Below, in pieces: positions 49,863 to 58,711 of a stretch of 64,000 bases of DNA. The position numbers and the translations under genes are program-made. The number at the start of each line of letters is the position of its first letter. Within the stretch, counting starts at the first letter, position 1. The notes beneath the pieces are model-generated. The model was not told the origin of the DNA. It ran no database searches and saw nothing but the letters and a program-made list of their open reading frames with translations. The DNA is from Pseudomonas triticicola (lineage in GTDB: Bacteria > Pseudomonadota > Gammaproteobacteria > Pseudomonadales > Pseudomonadaceae), in NCBI RefSeq assembly GCF_019145375.1, contig NZ_JAHSTX010000001.1, positions 2,393,001 through 2,457,000 of the forward strand, in the 5' to 3' direction.

Positions 49863-51384
49863 TTCGCGAGCAGGCTCGCTCCCACAAATGGAATTCGGTT
49901 TGGACCGAAATCTCCGGCACGAACAAGGCACCATGTGGGAGCGAGCCTGCTCGCGAAGGGGTCGTGTCAGGCACTGATGCATCTGGATGACACTCCGCAT
50001 TCGCGAGCAGGCTCGCTCCCACAAATGGAATTCGGTTTGGACAGAAATCTCCGCCACGACCAATGCCCATGTGGGAGCGAGCCTGCTCGCGAAGGGGTCG
50101 TGTCAGGCACTGATGCATCTGAATGCCACACCGCATTCGCGAGCAAGCTCGCTCCCACAAATGGAATTCGGTCTGGACGGAAATCTCCGCCACGACCAAT
50201 GCCCATGTGGGAGCGAGCCTGCTCGCGAAGGGGTCGCGTCAGGCACTGATGCATCTGAATGACACACCGCATTCGCGAGCAAGCTCGCTCCCACAAATGG
50301 AATTCGGTTTGGACCGAAATCTCCGCCACGGCCAATGCCCATGTGGGAGCGAGCCTGCTCGCGAATAGGCCTTGTCAGCCGATGATGCGTTGGATGACAC
50401 ACCGCATTCGCGAGCAGGCTCGCTCCCACAAATGGAATTCGGTCTGGACAGAAATCTCCGCCACGAACAAGGCCCATGTGGGAGCGAGCCTGCTCGCGAA
50501 GAGGTCGTGTCAGGCACTGATGCATCTGAATGACACACCGCATTCGCGAGCAGGCTAACTCCCACAAATGGAATTCGGTTTGGACGGAAATCTTCGCCAC
50601 GACCAAGGCCCCATGTGGGAGCGAGCTTGCTCGCGAAGAGGTCCTGTCAGGCACTGATGCATCTGAATGACACCCCACATTCGCGAGCAAGCTCGCTCCC
50701 ACAAATGGAATTCGGTTTGGACCGAAATCTCCGCCACGAACAAGGCCCATGTGGGAGCGAGCTTGCTCGCGAAGAGGCCTTGTCAGGCACTGATGCATCT
50801 GGATGACACTCCGCATTCGCGAGCAAGCTCGCTCCCACAAATGGAATTCGGTTTGGACCGAAATCTCCGGCACGAACAAGGCACCATGTGGGAGCGAGCT
50901 TGCTCGCGAAGGGGTCCTGTCAGGCACTGATGCATCTGGATGACACACCGCATTCGCAAGCAAGCTAGCTCCCACAAATGGAATTCGGTCTGGACAGAAA
51001 TCTCCGCCACGAACAAGGCCCATGTGGGAGCGAGCCTGCTCGCGAAGAGGTCGTGTCAGGCACTGATGCATCTGAATGACACACCGCATTCGCGAGCAGG
51101 CTCGCTCCCACAAATGGAATTCGGTTTGGACCGAAATCTCCGCCACAAACAAGGCCCATGTGGGAGCGAGCTTGCTCGCGAAGAGGTCCTGTCAGGCACT
51201 GATGCATCTGAATGACACACCGCATTCGCGAGCAAGCTCGCTCCCACAAATGGAATTCGGTTTGGACCGAAATCTCCGCCACGAACAAGGCCCCATGTGG
51301 GAGCGAGCCTGCTCGCGAAGGGGTCGTGTCAGGCACTGATGCATCTGGATGACACTCCGCATTCGCGAGCAGGCTCGCTCCCAC
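49863..51384. repeat. Tandem array of eleven ~136-bp units, each with two inverted REP palindromes
   Basis: The leading REP (TTCGCGAGCAGGCTCGCTCC or its A variant) starts at 49863, 50000, 50136, 50272, 50407, 50543, 50680, 50816, 50953, 51089, 51225 and 51362, giving eleven full periods of 135-137 bp and a last single REP. Each unit holds a forward REP, a spacer with the dyad TTCGGT..ACCGAA, an inverted REP (GTGGGAGCGAGCCTGCTCGC), and a second spacer bounded by TGTCA..TGACA. Units differ by point changes, mainly G/A in the core. It fills the gap between opmQ and pvdP. No REP-associated transposase gene is present in the window. Open frames through the array are artefacts. Confidence 0.95.
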
Positions 51385-51407
51385 AAGGGGATTGCGAACT
51401 ATTCTGA

Positions 51408-51422
51408 GTGTGTGTGTGTGTG
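51408..51422. repeat. GT dinucleotide microsatellite
   Basis: About seven GT units directly after the REP array and 10 bp before the pvdP stop codon on the opposite strand. It could vary in length between isolates. Confidence 0.75.
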
Positions 51423-51432
51423 TTGAACCAAT

Positions 51433-53058
51433 CTAGAGCTGTCGGCCCTTGACCTTCAGGTGCCGCGCATACCAAGGGCGCTGTGGCACTTTGCGGAACA
51501 GTTCGGTCATGTTGTCTTCGTCGCCGAAGGTGATACGCAGCGCCAGTTTCATGGTTTCCGGATCCATCTCCACGGAGCGCCCGACTTGCAGGCCGGGCAC
51601 GGTGCTGCAGCCGTGGGTGTCGGGGCCGAGCCAGGGGTCGGAGACTTCCACCCAGCGCCCCGGTGCAAACCATGGCACGCCGTTGACTTCCAGACGGCTC
51701 ACTTCGCCCGGATGAAAACGTTCATGGGCGCGGAACCAGTCTTCCAGGCGGTCATCAATCCAGCCGTGGAAACGCCAGAACACCGGGTTCACATGGGAGG
51801 AAAACGGATCACCGAGAAAGTCGTTTTCCGGCGCATACCAGCGCGCGGCGAAATCCGCCTGATCGCGCGCCATCGGCACGGGAATGTCATTGGACGGGTC
51901 ACGCGCCACCGAGGCCCAGCGCATGTGCAGCCAGTCGTGCAGGCCCAGTTCGACTTCCGAACCGAACTGGCCAAGGGTCAATTTCGCCAAGTAACGCGGA
52001 TCGCGATACTGCGATTCCCAGACCAGAAAATTGCTCTGGAAAGTCTCCGCCGCTTTGATGTCGCTGACCCATTTGGTGTACTCGTCATCGCCCTCGGCCA
52101 GCCAGGTCGGCGGCAGTGAGTTGCCGTCGTGGTTGTCGAAATAACGCGCGAAGCCTTGGCGGTCCCGTTCCAGCTCAGGCTGCGGCTGCGGAAACGCCGG
52201 CCAGGAAGGTAGATCCTGCATCGAGCGGGCGATGCCGAGCATGTGCCGATGCATAAAGAAAAAATCCACGCCCGAGCCATTGCGATCCTTGCTCGGCCCA
52301 CGGGCATCACGCTCGTTGCTGCGCGGTCCGGGCTGCCAGCCAATGCCGCGCAGCGCTTCGCGTTTTTTCTCCGAGAGCTTGTGCCACTTGTCGCGCGTGG
52401 CGTGCCAGAGCTGGTGGAACAACCGATGCTCGGGCGCCACCAGCCAGGCCAACAGTTGCGGATTAAGCCCGGTGCGTTCACGGGCCTCGGGAAAACGCCG
52501 CTTGATAGCGATGAACTGATTGTCCAGCTCGGGCAACGCCAACGGCCGATCCAGACGCAGTACCTGCCCGGTGAACGTGGCGCTGCCGGCATTGCCGAAC
52601 GCCGCCCAGACTTCATCCAGTTTGACTTTGAATTCATACACCGGCGGCGCAAGCGGCGCATCGGTGCGCAGCAGGCGCCAATACATTTCGGCACCGTTGC
52701 CCGGCACCAGATCACCGACCACTTGATAACGCACAGGCCCTTCGGCACGCAGATTGGTCCCGGTGTCGAGATAACCGCGCAAGCCGCGCCCACGATGAGC
52801 GATGTCGAGAAACAGCTCCAGGCCTTGCGCCGGCAAACCATCAAGCCCCGCTGCCGCACCAGTAAAGCGAATGTCCCAGACCCCACGCAAATTGTCCGCC
52901 AGCTGTTGCCCGGCGGTGTCCGCCAGATCGACCGTGGCCTCGCCCGGGGTGATCGGAAACTCCTCGCGAGTCAGTTCACGATGTGCATAAAAAGCGGCAG
53001 GCAGCGCGGCGCCCGTGAGTGCCATGCCCGCCATGAACCAGCGTCGAGAGATCGTCAT
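51433..53058 (-). CDS. pvdP: Periplasmic tyrosinase required for pyoverdine maturation
   Basis: PvdP is a copper-containing tyrosinase that oxidises ferribactin during chromophore formation in the periplasm. From the ATG at 53056-53058 the protein has 541 residues and begins MTISRRWFMAGMALTGAALP, a twin-arginine signal (SRRWF). Candidate copper-binding His residues lie in HRHMLGIARSM, LHDWLHMRWASVA and HVNPVFWRFHGWIDD. GGTAGGGCA provides a ribosome-binding site. An exact PvdS box lies 46 bp upstream. It diverges from pvdM, as in P. aeruginosa. Confidence 0.94.
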   Translation of the reverse strand: MTISRRWFMAGMALTGAALPAAFYAHRELTREEFPITPGEATVDLADTAGQQLADNLRGVWDIRFTGAAAGLDGLPAQGLELFLDIAHRGRGLRGYLDTGTNLRAEGPVRYQVVGDLVPGNGAEMYWRLLRTDAPLAPPVYEFKVKLDEVWAAFGNAGSATFTGQVLRLDRPLALPELDNQFIAIKRRFPEARERTGLNPQLLAWLVAPEHRLFHQLWHATRDKWHKLSEKKREALRGIGWQPGPRSNERDARGPSKDRNGSGVDFFFMHRHMLGIARSMQDLPSWPAFPQPQPELERDRQGFARYFDNHDGNSLPPTWLAEGDDEYTKWVSDIKAAETFQSNFLVWESQYRDPRYLAKLTLGQFGSEVELGLHDWLHMRWASVARDPSNDIPVPMARDQADFAARWYAPENDFLGDPFSSHVNPVFWRFHGWIDDRLEDWFRAHERFHPGEVSRLEVNGVPWFAPGRWVEVSDPWLGPDTHGCSTVPGLQVGRSVEMDPETMKLALRITFGDEDNMTELFRKVPQRPWYARHLKVKGRQL

Positions 53059-53103
53059 TGCCCTACCTGTGTCAGCCATGAAGCAGGCTTTATCCAAGCT
53101 AGA

Positions 53104-53127
53104 ACGTTTGCTCGGCGGGGAAATTTA
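53104..53127 (-). promoter_or_regulatory. PvdS iron-starvation box of pvdP
   Basis: On the minus strand TAAAT (53123-53127), 16 bases, CGT (53104-53106): exact consensus, 46 bp before the pvdP ATG. Confidence 0.85.
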
Positions 53128-53179
53128 CGCCGCCGGCAAACATCACCCGCGCCGCTGCCGGGCATTTGTAACGCACACC

Positions 53180-53203
53180 TAAATTAGCCCTGCGGCCACT
53201 CGT
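53180..53203 (+). promoter_or_regulatory. PvdS iron-starvation box of pvdM
   Basis: TAAAT (53180-53184), 16 bases, CGT (53201-53203): exact consensus, about 60 bp before pvdM and back to back with the pvdP box. Confidence 0.85.
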
Positions 53204-53265
53204 TCTTCCCAGATAGCAAAGGCCCCTGCGCCTGTACCTCGACGGCGAACCTGAATGAGATGGCA

Positions 53266-54630
53266 ATGACAAAACCGCGTTGGAAAAAGGCTCTATTCAT
53301 CGGCCTGCCGCTGGCCCTGGCGATCAGTGCCGGCGCAGGATTTCTGGCCTGGGATTACTGGAACAACCCCGGCTACCCGGTGAAGGTGATGAAACAGGCG
53401 ACTGAATTGCAGGATCGCCTGCTGTCGTTCGACAGCCACATCACCGTGCCGCTGAGTTTCGGCAGCCACGACCACGAAGCCGACAAGGATGGCTCGGGCC
53501 AGTTCGACCTGGTCAAGGCCAATCGCGGACGCTTGTCCGGCGCAGCATTGACGGTGTTCGGCTGGCCGGAAATGTGGAACGGCCCGAACGCCCCTCACCG
53601 TCCGACCGAGGGTTTTGTCGAAGAGGCGCGCAACCAGCAGGAAGTGCGCTACAAGATCATTTCCGGGATTGTCCGCGACTTTCCCAATCAGGCCGGCATC
53701 GCCTACACACCGGATGATTTCCGCCGCCTGCACGGCGAAGGCAAGTTTGCGATTTTCATCAGCATGCTCAACGCCTACCCGCTGGGCGATGATCTGAGCA
53801 AGCTCGACCTGTGGGCCGGGCGCGGCATGCGCATGTTCGGTTTCAGTTACATCGGCAACAACAGCTGGGCCGACTCGTCGCGGCCGCTGCCGTTTTTCAA
53901 TGATTCGCCCGATGCCCTCGACGGTCTGTCGGACATCGGCAAACAAGCGGTGCAGCGCTTGAACGATCTGGGGGTGATCATCGACGTGTCGCAGATGTCG
54001 ACCAAGGCCCTCGAGCAAGTCGCCGAACTGAGCCGCACACCGCTGGTGGCCTCGCACTCGGCACCAAGGGCGGCAGTGGATATCCCGCGCAACCTCAGCG
54101 ACAAAGAGCTGCAACTGATCAAGAACAGTGGCGGCGTGGTGCAAGTGGTCGCCTTCTCGCAATACCTGAAACCGCTGACCCAGGGCACGCAGGACAAACT
54201 CAATGCGCTGCGTGCGCGCTTCGATCTGCCGCCACTGCCCAATCTGGCCATGGCGCTGATGCCGGGCGATCCGATCATCACTGCCTGGTCGGAACAGAAG
54301 CTCGGCCAATACGCCAGCGGCCTCTACGCGATCCTCGAAGAAGAACCGAAAGCCACTCTCAAGGACTTCGGCGACGCCATCGATTACACGGTGCGCAAGA
54401 TCGGTATCGACCACGTCGGCATTGCTTCGGATTTCAACGATGGTGGCGGCATCAAGGGCTGGGAAAACGTCGGCGAGATCCGCAACGTCACCGCCGAACT
54501 GCTGCAGCGCGGCTACTCCGAAGCGGACATCGCCAAGCTCTGGGGCGGCAACTTCATGCGCGTCTGGGATCAGGTGCAAAATGCCGCGAAACCGGCGCTG
54601 GCGTCGCGCCAGGAGGTGGCGCGACCATGA
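53266..54630 (+). CDS. pvdM: Membrane dipeptidase-like pyoverdine maturation protein
   Basis: A 454-residue protein of the M19 renal-dipeptidase family, needed for oxidation of ferribactin in the periplasm. It begins MTKPRWKKALFIGLPLALAI, an uncleaved N-terminal anchor or signal sequence. Family motifs include LLSFDSHITVPLSFGSH (metal-site region), VIIDVSQMS, LVASHSAPRAAVDIPRNLSD and HVGIASDFNDGGGIKGWENV. An alternative ATG lies 6 bp upstream. The stop overlaps the pvdN start (ATGA). A PvdS box precedes it. Confidence 0.94.
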   Translation: MTKPRWKKALFIGLPLALAISAGAGFLAWDYWNNPGYPVKVMKQATELQDRLLSFDSHITVPLSFGSHDHEADKDGSGQFDLVKANRGRLSGAALTVFGWPEMWNGPNAPHRPTEGFVEEARNQQEVRYKIISGIVRDFPNQAGIAYTPDDFRRLHGEGKFAIFISMLNAYPLGDDLSKLDLWAGRGMRMFGFSYIGNNSWADSSRPLPFFNDSPDALDGLSDIGKQAVQRLNDLGVIIDVSQMSTKALEQVAELSRTPLVASHSAPRAAVDIPRNLSDKELQLIKNSGGVVQVVAFSQYLKPLTQGTQDKLNALRARFDLPPLPNLAMALMPGDPIITAWSEQKLGQYASGLYAILEEEPKATLKDFGDAIDYTVRKIGIDHVGIASDFNDGGGIKGWENVGEIRNVTAELLQRGYSEADIAKLWGGNFMRVWDQVQNAAKPALASRQEVARP

Positions 54631-55913
54631 CCGATCGTCGCACTTTCCTGAAGCAGGCCGGCCTGCTCGCCGCCGCCCTGCCCCTGGGCGCCAGCCTGAC
54701 TGCACCGGCGGCCATCGCTGCCGTGCCGACTGCGTCGCGGGACAAATGGGCGCAGTTACGTCAAATGTTCGATCAGGATCCTCAGGCGATTCACTTCGCC
54801 AATTTCCTCGTCACCTCACATCCCAAACCGGTGCGTGAAGCGATCGAGCGCCATCGCGCAGCGCTGGATCTGAATCCGGGTCTGGCGATGGATTGGGATC
54901 TGGGCGTCACCGAGAAGCGCGAAGAAAACGTGCGCCACTGGGCCGGCCAGTATCTGCAAGCCAAACCGGTGCAAATCGCCCTGACCGGCAGCACCACCGA
55001 AGGCCTGGCGATGATCTACGGCAGCGTGCAGGTGCGCGCGGATCAGGAAATCCTCACCACGGTTCACGAGCATTATTCGACGCGCAACATTCTCGATTTC
55101 CGCAGCCGGCGTGACGGCACGCGCGTGCGCAAACTCACCCTGTTCGAAAACCCGCAGAGCATTTCTCTGGATCAGGTGCTCGACACGATCAATCGCAATA
55201 TCCGCCCCGAGACCCGCGTGCTGGGCATGACCTGGGTGCATTCGGGCAGCGGCGTGAAGCTGCCGATCAGCGAGATCTCGCGGCTGGTCGATGAGCACAA
55301 CCGTCAGCGCGAGGACCAGGATCGGCTGATCTACGTGGTTGATGGTGTGCACGGTTTTGGCGTCGACGACTTGAGTTTCCCGCAGATGAACTGCGACTTT
55401 TTCATCGCCGGCACGCACAAGTGGATGTTCGGCCCGCGCGGCACCGGCATCGTCTGCAGCCGCACTGAAGAACTGAAATACGTCAGCCCCAGCGTGCCGA
55501 CCTTCTCCGAGGCCACGGCTTTCTCGACCATCATGACGCCGGGCGGCTACCACGCCTTCGAGCATCGCTGGGCGCTGGACGAAGCCTTCAAGTTGCACCT
55601 GCAACTGGGCAAGGCCGAGGTGCAGACGCGCATTCATCAGCTCAACAGCTACCTCAAGCAACGCTTGCAGGAGCACCGCAACATCGAGTTGGTGACCCCG
55701 CTCGACTCGCAGTTCTCCGCCGGTTTCACCTTCTTCCGGATCAAGGGCCAGGACAGCGATGAAGTGGCCGCCTGGCTGATGCAAAACCGGGTGATCTGCG
55801 ACGCGGTCAGCCGCGATGTCGGGCCGGTGATCCGCACCGCGCCGGGCTTGCTCAACAGCGAAGCCGAAGTGGATCGCTTCATGGACATCCTCGGCAAAAA
55901 GCTGCGTGCCTGA
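54627..55913 (+). CDS. pvdN: Periplasmic PLP-dependent enzyme for pyoverdine side-chain modification
   Basis: A 428-residue fold-type I PLP enzyme exported by the Tat system: the N-terminus MTDRRTFLKQAGLLAAALPL has the twin-arginine motif DRRTFLK. The PLP Lys is in FIAGTHKWMFGPRGTGIVCS. LTGSTTEGLAMIYG and VDGVHGFGVDDLSFPQMNCD are cofactor-binding segments. PvdN is known to convert the glutamic-acid side chain of pyoverdine to succinamide. The ATG overlaps the pvdM stop by four bases, so the two are translationally coupled. Confidence 0.94.
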   Translation: MTDRRTFLKQAGLLAAALPLGASLTAPAAIAAVPTASRDKWAQLRQMFDQDPQAIHFANFLVTSHPKPVREAIERHRAALDLNPGLAMDWDLGVTEKREENVRHWAGQYLQAKPVQIALTGSTTEGLAMIYGSVQVRADQEILTTVHEHYSTRNILDFRSRRDGTRVRKLTLFENPQSISLDQVLDTINRNIRPETRVLGMTWVHSGSGVKLPISEISRLVDEHNRQREDQDRLIYVVDGVHGFGVDDLSFPQMNCDFFIAGTHKWMFGPRGTGIVCSRTEELKYVSPSVPTFSEATAFSTIMTPGGYHAFEHRWALDEAFKLHLQLGKAEVQTRIHQLNSYLKQRLQEHRNIELVTPLDSQFSAGFTFFRIKGQDSDEVAAWLMQNRVICDAVSRDVGPVIRTAPGLLNSEAEVDRFMDILGKKLRA

Positions 55914-55949
55914 ACCTCGACTGCCGTTTTCCTTTTAAAGAGACGACCC

Positions 55950-56837
55950 ATGAAAAAGCCTCACGCGTCACTCCTCTCCAAAGCCCTGCCCGCACTGGCG
56001 CTGAGCGCCCTCTGCGCTGCGCTGTTGCCCGGCAGCGCGCAGGCGGCGACCGCGCCCGCTGCGGGCAAAGTGTTCAAGGACTGCAAGGACTGCCCGGAAA
56101 TGGTCGTGCTGCCGACCGGCAGCTACACCATGGGCACGCCGGATGATGAAGTCGGCCGCCAACCCGACGAAGGCCCGCTGCACACGGTGACGTTCAGCAA
56201 ACCGTTCGCTATCAGCCGCTCGCAGGTGCTGGTGGGCGAATGGGACGCCTACGTGCGCGAGACCGGCAACAAGCCCTACGACTTCGATGATCGCCCCGGC
56301 CGCCGTTGCACCGCCGGCAAGCCGGAATTCAAACAGACGCCCCGCGATCCGGCGGTATGCATGAACGTCGCCGAAGCCCAGGGCTACATCGACTGGCTGT
56401 CGAAAAAGACCGGCCACGCCTATCGCCTGCAAAGCGAATCGATCCGCGAATACGCCGCCCGGGGCGGCAGCACCGGGCCTTTCCCGTTCCCGTTCGATGA
56501 GGGCAAGGATTACCAGATTTCCAGGCACGCCAACACTTACGGCGCGGCCGATGGCTACAACTTCACCTCGCCGGCCGGCACCTTCCCGGCCAATGCGTTT
56601 GGCGTGTTCGACGCCCACGGCAACGTCTACGAATGGACCGCCGACTGCTACCACCCGGACTACTCCGGCGTGCCCGCCGACGGTCGCCCATGGACCCAGG
56701 AAAACTGCGAACGCCAGGTCATGCGCGGCAACGACTGGGGCGAAGCGCCGATCTTCTCGCGCTCGGGCAACCGCAACAGCAGCTGGCCGACCAGCAAGGG
56801 CGACTGGCTGGGCTTTCGCGTAGTACGCGACCTCTGA
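55950..56837 (+). CDS. pvdO: Periplasmic FGE-sulfatase-domain protein for pyoverdine maturation
   Basis: A 295-residue protein with a Sec-type signal peptide (MKKPHASLLSKALPALALSA, cleavage near AQA-A). The remainder is a formylglycine-generating-enzyme-like domain: EMVVLPTGSYTMGTPDDEVG, ISRSQVLVGEWDAYV, GNVYEWTADCYHPDYSG and MRGNDWGEAPIFSRSGNRNS. PvdO takes part in the last oxidation of dihydropyoverdine to pyoverdine. It follows pvdN by 36 bp in the pvdMNO operon. In P. aeruginosa pvdF comes next; here pvdE does. Confidence 0.94.
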   Translation: MKKPHASLLSKALPALALSALCAALLPGSAQAATAPAAGKVFKDCKDCPEMVVLPTGSYTMGTPDDEVGRQPDEGPLHTVTFSKPFAISRSQVLVGEWDAYVRETGNKPYDFDDRPGRRCTAGKPEFKQTPRDPAVCMNVAEAQGYIDWLSKKTGHAYRLQSESIREYAARGGSTGPFPFPFDEGKDYQISRHANTYGAADGYNFTSPAGTFPANAFGVFDAHGNVYEWTADCYHPDYSGVPADGRPWTQENCERQVMRGNDWGEAPIFSRSGNRNSSWPTSKGDWLGFRVVRDL

Positions 56838-56875
56838 TCCCGCCCTCGACGAGCGCAGCCACACCTGCGCTCGGT

Positions 56876-56899
56876 TAAAGAAACTCCGCGACCATTCGT
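56876..56899 (+). promoter_or_regulatory. Near-consensus PvdS box of pvdE
   Basis: TAAAG (56876-56880), 16 bases, CGT (56897-56899): one mismatch from TAAAT-N16-CGT, 47 bp before the pvdE ATG. Confidence 0.6.
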
Positions 56900-56946
56900 T
56901 TTCCTTAAGTACCGGCACTCCCTCCGCATCGAAGCAGGAATCCTCC

Positions 56947-58596
56947 ATGACCAAGCCTACGCGTGGGGCGATCAACGAATTGTTCGCCCTGCTCAAGCCC
57001 TTCCGCCTGATCGTCTCGGCGTCCATCGTGCTCGGCATGCTCGGCGGCCTGAGCGTCACCGTGCTGCTGGCGACCATCAACAACGCCCTGCATTCCGATG
57101 ACGGCCTGACCCGCACCGTGGTGATGATCTTCGCCGGCCTCTGTGCCCTGGCCCTGCTGACCACGATTCTGTCGGACATCGGCACCAACTATGTCGGCCA
57201 GCACATCATCGCCAAACTGCGCAAAGAGCTCGGGGAGAAAGTCCTGTCGGCGCCGATCGACCAGATCGAACGCTATCGCAGCCACCGCCTGATTCCGGTG
57301 CTGACCCACGACGTCGATACCATCAGCGACTTCGCCTTCGCCTTCGCGCCGCTGGCGATTTCGATGACCGTGACCCTTGGCTGTCTCGGCTATCTGGCCA
57401 TGCTGTCGTGGCCGATGTTCCTGATGATGCTGGTGGCCATCGCCATCGGCACCACCATCCAGGCGATTGCGCGGGCCAAGGGCATGCGCGGTTTCTACGC
57501 CGCACGCGATTCCGAAGACGAACTGCAAAAGCATTACAACGCGATTGCCGAAGGTGCCAAGGAACTGCGTATTCACCGCCCGCGCCGTCAGCGCATGTTC
57601 GTCGCCGGCATTCAGAAAACCGCCGAGAAAATCTGCGACACCCAGATCAGATCGATCAACACCTTCGTCATCGCCAAGTCGTTTGGCTCGATGCTGTTCT
57701 TCGTCGTCATCGGCATGGCCCTGGCCCTGCAATCGCTGTGGCCGAGTGCCGACAAAGCGGTGATGAGCGGATTCGTTCTGGTGCTGCTGTACATGAAGGG
57801 GCCGCTGGAACACCTGATCAGCACCCTGCCGATCATCAGCCGCGCGCAGATTGCCTTCCGTCGCATTGCCGAGCTGAGTGAACAGTTCTCTTCACCGGAA
57901 CCGCACCTGTTGCTGCAGGATCAGGGCAGCAAGCCGGCCGCCGTCAACAGCCTGGAACTGCGCAACGTGCGCTACGCCTTCCCGCCCGTCGAAGGCAGCG
58001 AACCGTTCCGCCTCGGCCCGGTGAACCTTCGTATCGAACAGGGCGACATCGTGTTCATCGTCGGTGAGAACGGCTGCGGCAAAACCACGCTGATCAAACT
58101 GTTGCTGGGGCTGTATGCGCCGACCGAGGGCGAAATTCGCGTTAACGACAAGCCGATCACTGCGGTCAACCGCGACGATTACCGGCAGAACTTCACCACG
58201 ATCTTCGCCGACTACTACCTGTTCGATGACTTGATCCAGGGCGATCGTGAAGTGCCGCAGGATGCCACCCGCTACCTCGAACGTCTGGAGATCGCGCACA
58301 AGGTCAGCGTGCGCGACGGCGCGTTCAGCACCACCGACCTGTCCACCGGCCAACGCAAGCGCCTGGCACTGGTCAATGCCTGGCTCGAAGAGCGCCCGGT
58401 GCTGGTGTTCGATGAATGGGCGGCGGATCAGGACCCGACCTTCCGGCGGATCTTCTATACCGAGCTGCTGCCCGACCTCAAGCGTCTGGGCAAAACCATC
58501 ATCGTGATTTCCCACGACGACCGTTACTTCGACGTCGCCGATCAACTGGTGCGCATGGAGGCCGGCAAGGTCAGAAGCGAACTGCAAACCGCTTGA
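56947..58596 (+). CDS. pvdE: Pyoverdine precursor (ferribactin) ABC exporter
   Basis: A 549-residue half-transporter of the cyclic-peptide/siderophore ABC group that moves the acylated precursor from cytoplasm to periplasm. Six hydrophobic segments in the first 320 residues (LIVSASIVLGMLGGLSVTVL onward) are followed by an ATPase domain: Walker A IVGENGCGKTTLIKLLLG, signature LSTGQRKRLALVNA, Walker B VLVFDEWAADQDP, and a switch His in VISHDDRYF. The DEWAADQDP form is typical of PvdE/SyrD-type proteins. It precedes fpvA by 115 bp. Confidence 0.95.
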   Translation: MTKPTRGAINELFALLKPFRLIVSASIVLGMLGGLSVTVLLATINNALHSDDGLTRTVVMIFAGLCALALLTTILSDIGTNYVGQHIIAKLRKELGEKVLSAPIDQIERYRSHRLIPVLTHDVDTISDFAFAFAPLAISMTVTLGCLGYLAMLSWPMFLMMLVAIAIGTTIQAIARAKGMRGFYAARDSEDELQKHYNAIAEGAKELRIHRPRRQRMFVAGIQKTAEKICDTQIRSINTFVIAKSFGSMLFFVVIGMALALQSLWPSADKAVMSGFVLVLLYMKGPLEHLISTLPIISRAQIAFRRIAELSEQFSSPEPHLLLQDQGSKPAAVNSLELRNVRYAFPPVEGSEPFRLGPVNLRIEQGDIVFIVGENGCGKTTLIKLLLGLYAPTEGEIRVNDKPITAVNRDDYRQNFTTIFADYYLFDDLIQGDREVPQDATRYLERLEIAHKVSVRDGAFSTTDLSTGQRKRLALVNAWLEERPVLVFDEWAADQDPTFRRIFYTELLPDLKRLGKTIIVISHDDRYFDVADQLVRMEAGKVRSELQTA

Positions 58597-58657
58597 TCGA
58601 GGCAGCCGCGACCGGGCCGGAGAAAAAACTTTTCCGGTTTGCCGCGGCTTCCTCGTC

Positions 58658-58683
58658 TTAATGAGATGAATAAGAACCATTAA
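58658..58683. promoter_or_regulatory. Palindrome upstream of fpvA, Fur-box-like
   Basis: TTAATG-N14-CATTAA, perfect 6-bp arms in A+T-rich DNA, about 30 bp before fpvA and just after CGTC (58654-58657), which could be a -10 of an ECF promoter. No matching -35 was found, so the promoter type (FpvI, PvdS or sigma-70) is open. Confidence 0.4.
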
Positions 58684-58711
58684 CAACTATACCTGCCAAG
58701 GTCTTAACCTC

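Noticed and set aside
49858..51390. CRISPR array
   Set aside because: The regular spacing first suggests CRISPR, but the whole 136-bp unit repeats, including the spacers, the repeats are opposed REP palindromes, and no cas gene is present.
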